Positions 1 through 9,548 are shown, numbered from the stretch's first letter. The stretch: 64,000 bases of DNA from JAWKWH01 sp963669455 (GCA_963669455.1 OY770026.1:1488001-1552000), one strand, 5' to 3'. Notes: generated from the letters alone by a model not told the origin. A program made the numbers and translations.

Positions 1-3000
1 GCCCTTTTCGGTGGTCATGGCGGCATTGGTGCGCTCGCCATAGGACGCATAATTGGTGCTTTCGGCAGGCGCGCCGGTGATATCGGTGACCACACGCACC
101 GAGGCCAGATGATCGCGGTGCAGCCAGTATTTGGTCGTACCCTCAACCTTCACATTCATATGCGGATAGCGTGTCCAGTCAGACGCATTGGTGCCCGAGC
201 CGCTAAACTCGATATCGGGCGACGGATAGCGTGTTACCTTGAAGGGCGAGGATTTGCGCGCCCTCGACCCGTCCGGTCCGTAGGCGAGATGAACATTGGC
301 GCCCGATGCGGCGATGTTGACCTGTTTTAGCCGGTTGGCCTCGTCCCAGATCAGCGTGCGCGCGCCGTCACCGGTCATATTGCCATTGGCGTCGTAGCTG
401 ATCGCCTGGCTACCCAGATGCGTCGGTGCATGCGGGCGCACACCCGTCGGCGCCGGATAGGTAAACGAGCCTGCAAGCCTGGTGCGGCTGATAAGATTGC
501 CGGTGTTGGAATAGGTAAACGTCTCGTCAAGCGTGTTGTCGCCAAGATTGTTGGCGCTGACCAGACGGTCGAAATCATCGTAGGTGTAGGTCCATGAATC
601 CGACGGTGTCTGCCCGGAAATCGCGGTGATCTTGCCCATCGCGTCGCGGGTGTAGGAGTTGTCGATGAGTTCTACGCCATTCGACCGGGTGGTGACGATA
701 CGCATCAGCCAGCGCCGGGTCGGCGAATAGGTGAACGCGGTGGTCACACCATTGGCATAGACAATGCGTTTTGTCTGGCCGTCGGGCTCATAGGTGATTG
801 AGTTGATGTAGCCGGGCGCGGATTTCAAATCACCATTGGCCGTGTAGGTGATCGGATTGGCTGCGGTGCCGAAGTTAAGCGCATGCGGCGCGTAATTTCT
901 ATAAACCGGCAGATGGCCAAAATTCTCGCCGGTGACGGCGGTGGAGACAATACCGTCGATCGTGGTCACCCGGCGGCCCTCATTGCCCGATGCCAGCCAG
1001 TCGATCAGATGGGTGGCGTCACTATTGGTCGAGGTAGTGAGCTGGCCAACATTGTGGTAGCCGCTGCGCGCCTGGTCATAGGTGTTTTGCGCCAGCACCG
1101 GATCGGCAATCACCGGGGCGGTGACTTCGCGTCTGAGCAAACGCCCAAGCTGGTCGTAGGACATCGACGTGGTCATGCCGCGCGCATCCGTCTGGGTCTT
1201 CAGCCGGTTGGCTTTGTCATAGGTGTAAGACCAGTTGCCGAGATCGGGATCGGAGACGCTTAACCGATTGCCGGCCAGATCATAGGTGTAAGACCACAGC
1301 GCCCCTTCATAATCGCGAACGCCGATCAACCGGTTCAGCACATCATAGGAGCGACGCTCGCGGTGAAGCACGCCGCCGACCTCCCGCTCCACGGAGATCA
1401 CATCGCCGCGGGTCGAATATGCAGTCCAGTTGGTGCGGCCCAGCTCGTCAATCGTCCTTACGCGAAGATGCGGGGCGTTGCTGGTATAGGCCAGCGTGTT
1501 GATCAGGGTATAGTAGTTGCTGCGCGAGGTGCCGTCCGGATGGGTGGCGGTCAGAAGCCGATTGTCCCAGTCATAGGTGTTTTTGGTCCAGTATCGCGTG
1601 CTGCCAGCGTTAAAAGGATGAGACTTCCACCACACATTGTTTTTAGCATCGAAAACGGTGTAAACATCGCGCAGCGTCTGGGACGTGCTGTCACCGCGTT
1701 TCCTTTGGTAAAAGACCCGGCCGCGGCCATCGAAAAGGCTGCTATCGGCACGGTAGGTCGCATCCGGTAGCCGGTCATATCTGTTAAAATACTGCCTTCG
1801 GGGATCGCCATCATGGACGTAGCGGAACAGTTTCCGATGACCGGTGGCAAGATTTCTGTAGTCGTAAATGCGGCAGAACACGTCATAGATGTAGGTGTGG
1901 GTGATGTTGTTTAGGTCGGTCCGCGAGGATGGCACCTGACAGGCGCTGCTCCGAGCACCGGCATACACCGTCGTGGTCTGGAACCTTGTGTCGGCCGGCA
2001 GCGACCCGTTGGCGAAGTATTTGGGCGCGCGCTCGGCCACGGGAAGGATATGATAGGTGGTATCATAATCCCATTCGGTGCGGTTGCCCTCGCCATCGAT
2101 TGCCGCTGTGCGGTTGCCATAGCTGTCATATTCGAAATATTGGGAATAGGCCGTGTTTGGTCCGCCGGGCTGAAGTTTTGTGTAGGTTTGCTTGAGGGTC
2201 AGGTTACCTTTAACCGGTGGTGCAGTGTTTGACTGACCATCGTAGTAGAAATAGTCGAGCATCATCCGATTGCCCGATGACGAGGGGCCGTTGAAGATGG
2301 TCTCGTAGCGCGGCAGCGAAACGATATAGGCGCTCGTATTGGGAACGAAGGCTTTGTAGGTGAATTTCTCGTCGCCAGTGACATCCAAGCGGCCATGATC
2401 ATAGACAATTCTCAAATTGCCATAGGCGTCGAAGTACCGGCCCACGTACAAAGTTTGCACGATGTTCTCAGTCAGCGTCGTTCTGGTGTTCGTGTTGAGC
2501 GCCGTGTAAGGCTTTGCTGCAAGTTGCACTGCCCAGGTCTCATCGACCTGGCGGCGCACCACGCCGGCGCCATCCCTTACCTTGACCTGCTCGACCAGCC
2601 CGTAACTGGCCAGATCTTGCCGGTAGGTGGTCTCGACCGTCGTCGGCTGCGTCTGGCCGGCAGCCAGCGGCTGGGTTTCGGTGATCTTGCGAAAGCCCAA
2701 AAACTTGCGCGCTGCGGGATCATATTTGCCACCCTCATAGGCATAGGTGGAAACGGCCACCTGACCGCGGCCATCATCGATACTGAGCTTGCTCAGCGTC
2801 GGCACCACATGCGGCAGAAAATCATTGTCCCATGCCGTCGACGGCGTGTACTCAAACGAAGCAATACCGCCAAGCTGCGAGGTGACAGAGGTGAGAAGGT
2901 TGGGAAGGGCTTGGTTTGTTAGTGTCGATATCTGAGCCGTTACCGTGGTAACGCACTGATATTGGTCCATGATCGCAGGGCCGTCCAGCTCCCACGTCGT

Positions 3001-5388
3001 CACCGACCGCACCAGATCGTCAAGGCCATCGCCGTTGAAATCACCACTGGCTATAGACGCGCTGCCGACCGCGCAACTTGGGTTTGCAGTAGGGTTTGGC
3101 TGACTGCCGCCACCGGCGAACTCATCTCTACCGTCTCCGTCGATGTCGGCAGCCACGGATCCATAGGGTATTGCTTTTGAACCACCACCAAAAAAACCCC
3201 CGACTAGACCCCCTGAGGAACTGGCAGGATCACGAATAAAACGATCACCAGTGCCATAAAACACCGTCGCGCTGCTGCTGTCGATAACAACACAGCCACC
3301 TAGCGGTTGGTTTCCGCATCCGGGATCGTCAATGAAGGAGGTACTGAAATAAAGATCATCTACACCATCGCCATTGAAATCGGCCGTTTGACAATTACCC
3401 GCCGCCGGATCACCTGTAACCGGATCCAATCCGGTTCCACATGGGGAGCCCAGGTTCACTCCGTTTTCATCGTATGCGAACCACGTATTGGCGTTCCATG
3501 ATGTTCCATCGAATGTGAAGACTTGGAATTGATGGGCAGGCGAGTTTGCCGCGATTTGATCAGTGCCGTCGCCGAAGAAATTACCCCGAAATCCCCGCTG
3601 CATTTGATCGATTCCGGGGATGGTGTGTATTTCATCATAGCCATCACCGTCCGGATCAGCGACAAGTGTCTGCCGCCCCCAAAACCCTACAAATAATGGC
3701 ACTGCTGGCGTCACTGCACATTGTGCTTGTAGATCGGGATCTGTTGTTTGATGGCATGTCTCTACTGTGAGCGTCAGATCAGCTGCATAGTTTGCTATTG
3801 TCGGGCCAGCAGCCGGATTGTTGATAAAGTCATGAGGTATGATTGTTGACTTGCCGGTCTGACCTTGGCGAAACCGGCCGGTAAAACTCCAGTTCATTGG
3901 AGTACCAATTGCGGTTCCAGAACCGCTAATCGGCTCGAATGCGCCAGGTGCTGGCGGAGATCCGGGGGGCCATCCGAATCCGCTGCCTGGCGCCGTCGGA
4001 TTGTATTTGTAGGAACCCGAACCCGACGAAAGCAGTTCCACTTGCCCGTCATTGTTCAGATCATTGAGATTGACACCACCTGACGCACCGTTCGGAAAAG
4101 TCTTTGTTATGGCATCCCATGTGTCCTGATACGCCATCACGGTCTCGGGCCGTTCTGTTCCAGCCGTCACTGATCCGGCGGAGTTCACCACGGCATCGGT
4201 GCCGAACTGGCGGATTTTTGTCAGGCGCGAGGCGTTGGAGAGCGGCGCCTGATCATATTCCAGAGCGTATGCCGTGCGCATATTGCCATTGACGGTGATG
4301 GATATTGTTTTGACGCGCTCTTTCGTTTCAGAGATCGAATGGCCATTGGCCATCAAGATGAAGTCGGGCCGGGTCTCGCGATGGAAGGTAATGGTGGTCC
4401 GGTTGTAGCTGACAGTCGCAGGATAGCAGACCGGCAGGTCGGGACAGGCGTAGGTGAACGAGACCTGATTGCCATGGGTGTCGGTGACAGAGGTCACCAG
4501 CCAGCGATAGAGATGATTGACATCGTGATCGTCTGTTCCAGGCGTTGAGGTATTTCCGGCAATCGTACCGACGGCCTTAAGCACCGTCTTCGTGCCGTCC
4601 TTCTCTGTGATCTCCCATGTGTTGGCGGTTTTCTTTATGCGCAGATAGCTCTCATTCTCGGTGGCGTGGGTGCCGCCAGTCGAGCATGACGGGCTGACCG
4701 TGCCGGTCACGCAGGGCACCAGTTCAACACCGTTCAGCAGATAGATGTCGTTGGCGTCATAGGCCGGAACGCCCCGTCTGGGCCGCGCCCGCTCAATCAC
4801 GCCAAAGCCTGAAAGCCCCCAGCCATAGCCGAGCCAGCCCTGATAGAGCCCGCTGGTCTTGGTCTTGCGCGACGAGGCATAGGTCAGCGCGATCCTGGGT
4901 TCCAGTCCTCGATAGTCGGGCAGAGCAAGCGCGAAGGAATAGCCCAGTGTGCCATTGCCGCGCGCTTCGGGCATCTGCTCTTCCGGCGCTTTGACTTCAG
5001 GCACCAGCCCGGCGCCTTCCGTTGCGGATGGGCTTGATGATGCGGCCGCGGATTGAACCTCCGGTTCGTTCTTTCCATCCTCATCACCTGCAACATTCTC
5101 TTTGTTCTCGGGACCGGCTTCGTTGTCCTTCTCGCCACCTTTTTCCTTGGCAGCCTTCGACCCGTCCTTGCCGTCGCCGCTGCCATTGTCCCGGTTAGCG
5201 CCAAAGCCTGGACCTGAATTGCCAAAACTGTTTCCGCTTGCCGTGGTCGCTTCAGATGTTTCACCGCCAGATTGCGCGATATCGGGCGAGCCTTCACCCG
5301 ATGATTGAGAAAATGCCAAACTGGCAGTAATCAACAGAATTGTGGTCAACACTGTGAACAATATCTGCATTCGCAAAAATAAAACCAT
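1..5388 (-). CDS. SpvB/RHS (YD-repeat) secreted giant protein, C-terminus off window
   Basis: The reading frame is open from an ATG at 5388 (GGGAG about 8 bases upstream) to the window edge, giving 1,796 residues without a stop. A signal peptide (QILFTVLTTILLITASLAFS) is followed by a low-complexity Ser/Gly/Lys/Glu linker to about residue 135. Next comes an SpvB-like segment (FALALPDYRGLEPRIALTYA, about 143-165). FG-GAP/VCBS-type calcium motifs (DFNGDGLDDL, DIDGDGRDEF, DGDGYDE) lie at about 440-800. Many YD repeats (NRLKTQTDARGMTTSMSYDQLGRL type) occupy about 1060-1720. The RHS core hallmark LHRDHLASVRVVTD sits near 1757, so the hypervariable toxin tip and any immunity gene should lie just beyond coordinate 1. 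By family knowledge such proteins form a beta-cocoon holding a toxic C-terminal domain. The cargo here is unknown. Confidence 0.9.
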   Translation of the reverse strand, partial: MVLFLRMQILFTVLTTILLITASLAFSQSSGEGSPDIAQSGGETSEATTASGNSFGNSGPGFGANRDNGSGDGKDGSKAAKEKGGEKDNEAGPENKENVAGDEDGKNEPEVQSAAASSSPSATEGAGLVPEVKAPEEQMPEARGNGTLGYSFALALPDYRGLEPRIALTYASSRKTKTSGLYQGWLGYGWGLSGFGVIERARPRRGVPAYDANDIYLLNGVELVPCVTGTVSPSCSTGGTHATENESYLRIKKTANTWEITEKDGTKTVLKAVGTIAGNTSTPGTDDHDVNHLYRWLVTSVTDTHGNQVSFTYACPDLPVCYPATVSYNRTTITFHRETRPDFILMANGHSISETKERVKTISITVNGNMRTAYALEYDQAPLSNASRLTKIRQFGTDAVVNSAGSVTAGTERPETVMAYQDTWDAITKTFPNGASGGVNLNDLNNDGQVELLSSGSGSYKYNPTAPGSGFGWPPGSPPAPGAFEPISGSGTAIGTPMNWSFTGRFRQGQTGKSTIIPHDFINNPAAGPTIANYAADLTLTVETCHQTTDPDLQAQCAVTPAVPLFVGFWGRQTLVADPDGDGYDEIHTIPGIDQMQRGFRGNFFGDGTDQIAANSPAHQFQVFTFDGTSWNANTWFAYDENGVNLGSPCGTGLDPVTGDPAAGNCQTADFNGDGVDDLYFSTSFIDDPGCGNQPLGGCVVIDSSSATVFYGTGDRFIRDPASSSGGLVGGFFGGGSKAIPYGSVAADIDGDGRDEFAGGGSQPNPTANPSCAVGSASIASGDFNGDGLDDLVRSVTTWELDGPAIMDQYQCVTTVTAQISTLTNQALPNLLTSVTSQLGGIASFEYTPSTAWDNDFLPHVVPTLSKLSIDDGRGQVAVSTYAYEGGKYDPAARKFLGFRKITETQPLAAGQTQPTTVETTYRQDLASYGLVEQVKVRDGAGVVRRQVDETWAVQLAAKPYTALNTNTRTTLTENIVQTLYVGRYFDAYGNLRIVYDHGRLDVTGDEKFTYKAFVPNTSAYIVSLPRYETIFNGPSSSGNRMMLDYFYYDGQSNTAPPVKGNLTLKQTYTKLQPGGPNTAYSQYFEYDSYGNRTAAIDGEGNRTEWDYDTTYHILPVAERAPKYFANGSLPADTRFQTTTVYAGARSSACQVPSSRTDLNNITHTYIYDVFCRIYDYRNLATGHRKLFRYVHDGDPRRQYFNRYDRLPDATYRADSSLFDGRGRVFYQRKRGDSTSQTLRDVYTVFDAKNNVWWKSHPFNAGSTRYWTKNTYDWDNRLLTATHPDGTSRSNYYTLINTLAYTSNAPHLRVRTIDELGRTNWTAYSTRGDVISVEREVGGVLHRERRSYDVLNRLIGVRDYEGALWSYTYDLAGNRLSVSDPDLGNWSYTYDKANRLKTQTDARGMTTSMSYDQLGRLLRREVTAPVIADPVLAQNTYDQARSGYHNVGQLTTSTNSDATHLIDWLASGNEGRRVTTIDGIVSTAVTGENFGHLPVYRNYAPHALNFGTAANPITYTANGDLKSAPGYINSITYEPDGQTKRIVYANGVTTAFTYSPTRRWLMRIVTTRSNGVELIDNSYTRDAMGKITAISGQTPSDSWTYTYDDFDRLVSANNLGDNTLDETFTYSNTGNLISRTRLAGSFTYPAPTGVRPHAPTHLGSQAISYDANGNMTGDGARTLIWDEANRLKQVNIAASGANVHLAYGPDGSRARKSSPFKVTRYPSPDIEFSGSGTNASDWTRYPHMNVKVEGTTKYWLHRDHLASVRVVTDITGAPAESTNYASYGERTNAAMTTEKG

Positions 5389-5859
5389 TCACCCATCTCC
5401 CTGCAACCTGAGCGGGCATTAGATAGAAATATTTTGCTGCGTTCAATGAGTGAACGTCGAAAATTTTCAAAATTCACCAATAAGATGTGGATAAATATAT
5501 ATTGGGTGGTGTGGACAGATTACCTTCTTAGGCGATGTGGACTGGCTATCCTCTTCTTTTTTCAATTATCTTCTGGAATGGTAATATTTATTTTGACTAC
5601 CTCTGCAAGACAATAGTTGAGCGGAGTGAAGGCACGGGCAATTTAACAGACCACGCATTGCCTCACATTGTTGACCTGGCCAAATATAATCAAGGTCTCG
5701 TTTTGGGCAATTCTTGCCAAATGCGTCCGTGTTCCACGATCCTGTTTGCGACAAGAGGCCGATGGCGCGGCAGGGCTTATGCCGTTGAAAAAGGGGCTGT
5801 TTGAAGTGCCTGGAATGCGGTGTCAGATTAAGTCGGGTCTTCTACGACTTATCGAACAA
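5389..5859. other. AT-rich intergenic region upstream of the RHS gene
   Basis: No convincing gene is seen. Short open frames here lack ribosome binding sites and recognisable composition. The stretch presumably carries the promoter of the minus-strand RHS gene, but I could not pick out a confident -35/-10 pair. Confidence 0.4.
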
Positions 5860-6023
5860 GTGTGGTGGATTTGAAGTTCGCTTCATTTTTCCTGCGCACC
5901 CACTGGCGAACTTCAAATCCGAAAACCACACTAGAAACAAACTCTTCGCTGTGTCCTGATCGAATCCGAAGTTCGTACCAAGCGTGCAGTAGAATGTGAC
6001 GAACTTCGGATTCGGGACACTAG
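5860..6023. repeat. Double palindromic dispersed repeat, copy A
   Basis: The first palindrome (5860-5932) has arms AGTGTGGT plus GGATTTGAAGTTCGC and their reverse complement, with a GAAA interruption. The second (about 5961-6023) has arms CGAATCCGAAGTTCGT and ACGAACTTCGGATTCG. Bases 5860-5965 recur almost unchanged on the opposite strand at 32191-32297. A hybrid of the outer halves of the two palindromes occurs at 33158-33230. No coding capacity is apparent. It looks like a mobile palindromic (REP/MITE-like) element. Confidence 0.8.
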
Positions 6024-6402
6024 TGGCAAATCGTACCGTACCAACCGGCACATTCGAAGAAAAACCAGAGCCAGCCCTGCATACTCCTCGTAAACCCTTG
6101 GAAAGTATGGGAAATCAGTCAAGTCACCATGTAAAGAGCTGTGCTTGGGCTGGCCTTCAAAGAGTGTCTCACCTGCCACCGAACAAGGGTGCTGGAGCCG
6201 CCAAAACATCCTCGCCGTTCAAGGCTTTGGAGGACTTTCACATGGGGAAATCTGAAATGGTGCCCAGGGCGAACAAACATCGAACCAGGTTTTTGAAATA
6301 TTAGCGGATTGGGAAGAGGTTTTACAGGACTTTAAGTTCCCTGATGGGCTAAGCCTGTGAGCAATTGTTATAATGTGACTTACAAGCCCCGTCAGGTGCC
6401 AA
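6024..6402. other. Gene-free stretch bordering the RNA-repair island
   Basis: A 102-codon open frame crosses 5996-6304, but it starts inside the palindromic repeat, has no ribosome binding site and resembles nothing I know, so I do not call it. The only notable content is the tRNA-Phe-like segment listed separately. Confidence 0.4.
6258..6287. repeat. Degenerate copy of tRNA-Phe 3' end (candidate att site)
   Basis: TGGTGCCCAGGG at 6258-6269 is identical to 13988-13999, the 3' end with CCA of the tRNA-Phe gene read on the plus strand. ATCGAACCA at 6279-6287 matches the T-arm that follows in the tRNA, with a few bases inserted between. Both are in the same orientation and bracket the RNA-repair genes. 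The tRNA 3' end faces the island, as for tRNA-targeted integration. No integrase is present. The attachment-site reading is inference. Confidence 0.5.
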
Positions 6403-7213
6403 CTATTTGTCTAGCGGTCGCACAATCTCACGAAACAGCTCATTAGCTTCACCTGCCAAGTTGCGTTTTGACTTTTCTTTTTTTGCATCCTTTGCCCAAT
6501 CAAACTCGGATTGGATCAGTTGATCCAGTTTAGGGATATGTTTGAAGTTTTCCGATTCATTTAATTTGGCTTTTCGCTCAATTAGATCGCCGATAATTTC
6601 AACAACGGAGGGATCAATGTCGAGGCCTTGGACCAGAGCTTGAATGGTTCATCGGCGGAATTTCATTTGGACGTAGGCGCATCCAGCGAATAGCGAGCGC
6701 CGGACGTAAGACATAGAAATATTTTTTGAGCCGGATTTCCTTGTCGCGACCCAAATGAAGGTCAAACTGGCGTTGACCAAGATGCAGATAATGATAAAGA
6801 CAAGCAGTGCTATATGCGGGCTTTTCTGAAAATAAGATCAGCTTCTCGCACTCGGCTTTCATCCATCGATAGCGTATCGGGCTGGAGTGCCATTCAAACA
6901 TCACTGGATTGGGTTTGAGCAGTAACTCGAGTGCCTTTTTGATGTCGCACCCACTGATATCCAATTCATCACTGATCGGCCGTTCGATAACATCGCGACC
7001 GGGTTCAATTGTCAGATACCAATCCAGCCTGTGTACATAGATAAATCGCACATCATAGTCACTGTCTGGAGACGGAAACCCCCATGCGCGGCTCCCGCTT
7101 TCAATCGCAAAAATGATTTTGACATCGTGATCTGCTTCTATCTGTATGAGTTCTTGCTCAATGGAGGAACGAACGTCATCGTTGATGGAGGGTAGGAAGG
7201 GATTTAGAGGCAT
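6403..7213 (-). pseudogene. rlaP: RlaP-type RNA-repair nucleotidyltransferase, frameshifted near C-terminus
   Basis: Residues 1-190 read as a DNA-polymerase-beta-fold nucleotidyltransferase of the RlaP/YcgL family, with GSRAWGFPSPDSDYDVRF carrying the G-S and D-x-D catalytic signature at about 40-57. After ...RPNEIPPM the frame runs into a stop at 6614. Skipping one base at about 6648 restores a continuous tail (TIQALVQGLDIDPSVVEIIG onward) to a TAG at 6403-6405, for about 269 residues, a normal family length. This could be a real one-base insertion, a sequencing indel in the AA of GAACC, or tolerated truncation. RlaP proteins are known companions of RtcB/Rsr loci and are proposed to modify broken RNA ends. 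The start overlaps the upstream gene by 38 bases, indicating coupling. Confidence 0.75.
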
Positions 7214-7565
7214 TGTTATTTTCCTTGCAAGGCCATGCTGTATTCTTCTTGCAGATCAACCAAATATCATCAGCTATAGGTCGATATCCTGCCTTTCTCC
7301 CTATCTCAGGTCCAAACCAGTGAGTAAATTCTTGTATTACGATTTCAAGAACGTCATTGGGCGACACTGCTGTTGGTAATCGTCGAATTATGGTGCCTGT
7401 CTCAGGTGCATATTCGTCAGGATGATCAGCTAATTCAGGATCTTCAATGTGAGCAATACTCATTGGATCGTTAGTAAGCAGAACCAACTCAACCTTCCGA
7501 AACATGCGCCTGTATTGGTTCTTCAACAGTTTGTTTATTTTCTTTATCTCGAGATTGTCTTTCAT
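7176..7565 (-). CDS. Small hypothetical protein of the RNA-repair operon
   Basis: 129 residues, starting at ATG 7565. A basic N-terminus (about 1-25) is followed by an acidic stretch with DEYAPETGTIIRRL and then VLEIVIQEFTHWFGPEIG. The pattern of an acidic turn, helix, EF-x2-WFG and a C-terminal iADdIW helix resembles small uncharacterised proteins with a DUF1871-like layout, but I cannot assign a family with confidence. No signal peptide or membrane segment is seen. It sits between the frameshift-split small gene and rlaP, all on the minus strand, and its 3' end overlaps the rlaP start. An RNA-repair role is inferred from position only. Confidence 0.6.
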   Translation of the reverse strand: MKDNLEIKKINKLLKNQYRRMFRKVELVLLTNDPMSIAHIEDPELADHPDEYAPETGTIIRRLPTAVSPNDVLEIVIQEFTHWFGPEIGRKAGYRPIADDIWLICKKNTAWPCKENNNASKSLPTLHQR

Positions 7566-7628
7566 TGGGTTGATCTCTTAGTCTTGTATTGACACATTTC
7601 TCTGCTCACGATCAGTAGGCATTGCCGT

Positions 7629-7978
7629 CTACTGGTGAATTGTATTCCGATGTTGATTAACTGCTTCAACAAAAGGATTGATAAACCGATGTTTAATCAT
7701 GCACCTGTAAATTTGTGGAAAATCATCCTGCCGATCAATCATTGGATGTGAGGATGCCACAACCTCCCACACGCCCTTGTCAGGATCATTTCCTTCGTAT
7801 TGCGGATCTACCAGAAAAAAATGTAGACTTGCATCCCATACTGTTGACGAGTTGACATCAATGTCCAACTTTCGGCGTACCACCATTCTCTATCACGTGC
7901 TTTAACAATGATTTGCCAGCCCGCGATCTCCATACGTGCCTGCAACTGATCGCGAAAGTTTAGACTTTTAATTTTCAT
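7629..7978 (-). CDS. Small protein split by a -1 frame change at a slippery heptamer
   Basis: Frame 1 starts at ATG 7978, 29 bases after the rtcB stop (MKIKSLNFRDQLQARMEIAG...), and stops at TAG 7808-7810. The following frame (LVDPQYEGNDPDKGVWEVVA...) continues to 7629. A -1 shift at T-TTT-TTC (minus strand, 7820-7814) joins them into one plausible protein of about 116 residues: ...YGMQVYIFF|LVDPQYEGNDP... The heptamer matches the X-XXY-YYZ slippery rule with the zero frame in the right phase. Alternatives are a lost T in a 7-T run, by mutation or sequencing error. The family is unrecognised. The joined sequence is rich in aromatic residues and has no signal peptide. Its position in the rtcB operon suggests an RNA-repair accessory. 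Confidence 0.6.
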
Positions 7979-8006
7979 GATTTAAACAAAGCATTAGCAA
8001 GCGCAG

Positions 8007-9422
8007 TTACCTGCGCCCACTTTTCCTTTTTTCTTTGTTCTTGATCCAAAACGGTTCAATGTCTCCGGCCATGATGCATCCGTATGGATCGATATAGTCT
8101 TCAATCGCGGCAAGGCCGAATTTATCGATCTGCTTCACAACGGCATCTGCATTCTTGTAGCCAGACGGTAACTCCGAAACATCGATCTTGTTTTCAAAGA
8201 ACCGGATATCCAGCCCATCGGTTTCCATTTTCAACATTTCTTCCGGCGTCAACTGGCTGTTACGCCGCTTGTGCTCGGAACGTGAGTAGTTACGTCCAGC
8301 ACCATGCGGGCTGAACCCCAAACCGTGTCCTGCATCCTTGCCTTTAACAACCAAGACAGGTTCAGACATATTCAACGGAATAAGTGTCAAACCGGTTGCG
8401 TCGGAAGCGAACTCATCCCAGGCAGGCGTTGCGCCTTTTCCGTGATAGAAGAGGTCGTCCCTCTTGAAAACAAAATTATGCTCATTCCAATATCGATCAC
8501 CAAGGTCTGCACCAACAGCCTCAACAGCAGCCTGATGAATGCCAGTATGGTTTGCCTTGGTCCATTTCCGAACCAGTTGCAAAGCTTCCCAGTATTCAAT
8601 TCCTTCTTCAGAATTTGCCGGAATCCATGCATTCTGCTTCAGGGTCTCAGGAGACAATTTCTTGCGATACTTGTTCGCCACATCCATACCGAGTTTGTAT
8701 AAACCCGCACCGGGTCCACGGGAACCGTGATGGGTTACAATGCAAGTGTCTCCTGTCTTTCGGGATTTTCCAACGAACAGGAAATGATTGCCATCGCCTT
8801 GCGTCCCCATGTGCTCATGCATCATGCGTTGAATCTTGGGGTTTGCAAGAAACCGATTTTCCCGAAACCCGTCCACCAATTTTTGACTCACGGTGAAACG
8901 CTGCCCCTGGCGACGACCGCCCGGGCCAAAATGCGTAACCGAGTGAGCAGCATTCAGTACAGATTTCGGATCAACCTTTCCCAAATTGGAAATCATCACC
9001 GAACAGCAAATGTCTGCAGAATGCATGCCCGGATGGATTGCATTTCGCGCTGCCACAACACCACCAACTGGAATGGTTCCAACGGAACCGGCAGGACAAG
9101 CATCCGGCATGATGGCACCGGTTTCCACGGTTGGCGTACGCATCAATTCTGTCATGTGATGTTTCACATTGGCGATGTTTTCTTCTTCATCCAGACTATC
9201 GGCTTCAATGTTGACATGGAATGATTTGGCACCACTTGCATCGAGTGGAATAACTGGTGCCGGCTTATATGATTCAAGCAGTTCACGAACTTCGGTCATT
9301 GTCTTACCTTCTTCAAGCGCTGTTGCACCATCGCGAAGCGCAGCACCAAACGCTCTCCCTGGCAAATGTCCCCAAGAGGTAAGAGTTTCGCTAGTCAGTG
9401 TTTCTTTTGTTTCTTCTGTCAT
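8007..9422 (-). CDS. rtcB: RtcB RNA ligase (3'-phosphate / 2',3'-cyclic phosphate)
   Basis: 471 residues, close to the family norm. RtcB joins RNA 3'-phosphate or 2',3'-cyclic-phosphate ends to 5'-OH ends using GTP and Mn2+. Visible active-site parts are D137 and C140 in ADICC, H213 in GDGNHF, H231/H232 in THHGSRG, H315 in NEHNF, and H373 in SPHGAGRNYSR, the expected guanylylated histidine. I place the start at ATG 9422 because AAGGA lies just upstream. The frame stays open to 9530, but that extension is the Y-RNA-like unit at 9451-9537. The gene lies downstream of rsr and the tRNA/Y-RNA array. No rtcA cyclase gene is nearby. Confidence 0.95.
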   Translation of the reverse strand: MTEETKETLTSETLTSWGHLPGRAFGAALRDGATALEEGKTMTEVRELLESYKPAPVIPLDASGAKSFHVNIEADSLDEEENIANVKHHMTELMRTPTVETGAIMPDACPAGSVGTIPVGGVVAARNAIHPGMHSADICCSVMISNLGKVDPKSVLNAAHSVTHFGPGGRRQGQRFTVSQKLVDGFRENRFLANPKIQRMMHEHMGTQGDGNHFLFVGKSRKTGDTCIVTHHGSRGPGAGLYKLGMDVANKYRKKLSPETLKQNAWIPANSEEGIEYWEALQLVRKWTKANHTGIHQAAVEAVGADLGDRYWNEHNFVFKRDDLFYHGKGATPAWDEFASDATGLTLIPLNMSEPVLVVKGKDAGHGLGFSPHGAGRNYSRSEHKRRNSQLTPEEMLKMETDGLDIRFFENKIDVSELPSGYKNADAVVKQIDKFGLAAIEDYIDPYGCIMAGDIEPFWIKNKEKRKSGRR

Positions 9423-9450
9423 TTTTCTTTCCTTAAACTCATGAAAAACA

Positions 9451-9537
9451 CTCGCGACAAGCATTTGCAAGACCTTCCACTCATGTGGGCCGGATTCGAA
9501 CCGGTAAAACCAATGTAGTCCAGCAGGCATTCGCCAG
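9451..9537 (-). ncRNA. Y RNA-like unit 6 (short, tRNA T-arm core)
   Basis: It opens with GGCGAATGCC (Ro-binding consensus GNCGAAN0-1G) followed by a GGACTACA box. It contains a tRNA-like T-arm (CCGGTTCGAATCCGG) and closes with CTTGTCGCGAG, which pairs with the start except for one mismatch. At about 87 nt it is the shortest unit and immediately precedes rtcB. No D-arm or acceptor pairing is evident. Confidence 0.6.
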
Positions 9538-9548
9538 TATTTTCAGGG

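Noticed and set aside
883..2922. Several plus-strand ORFs of 126-175 residues
   Set aside because: They are antisense shadows of the continuous RHS reading frame.
5996..6304. 102-residue plus-strand ORF
   Set aside because: It begins in the palindromic repeat, has no ribosome binding site and has no recognisable protein features.
9423..9530. N-terminal extension of RtcB by 36 residues
   Set aside because: The extension is the translated Y-RNA-like unit 6. ATG 9422 has a good ribosome binding site and RtcB homologues begin near it.
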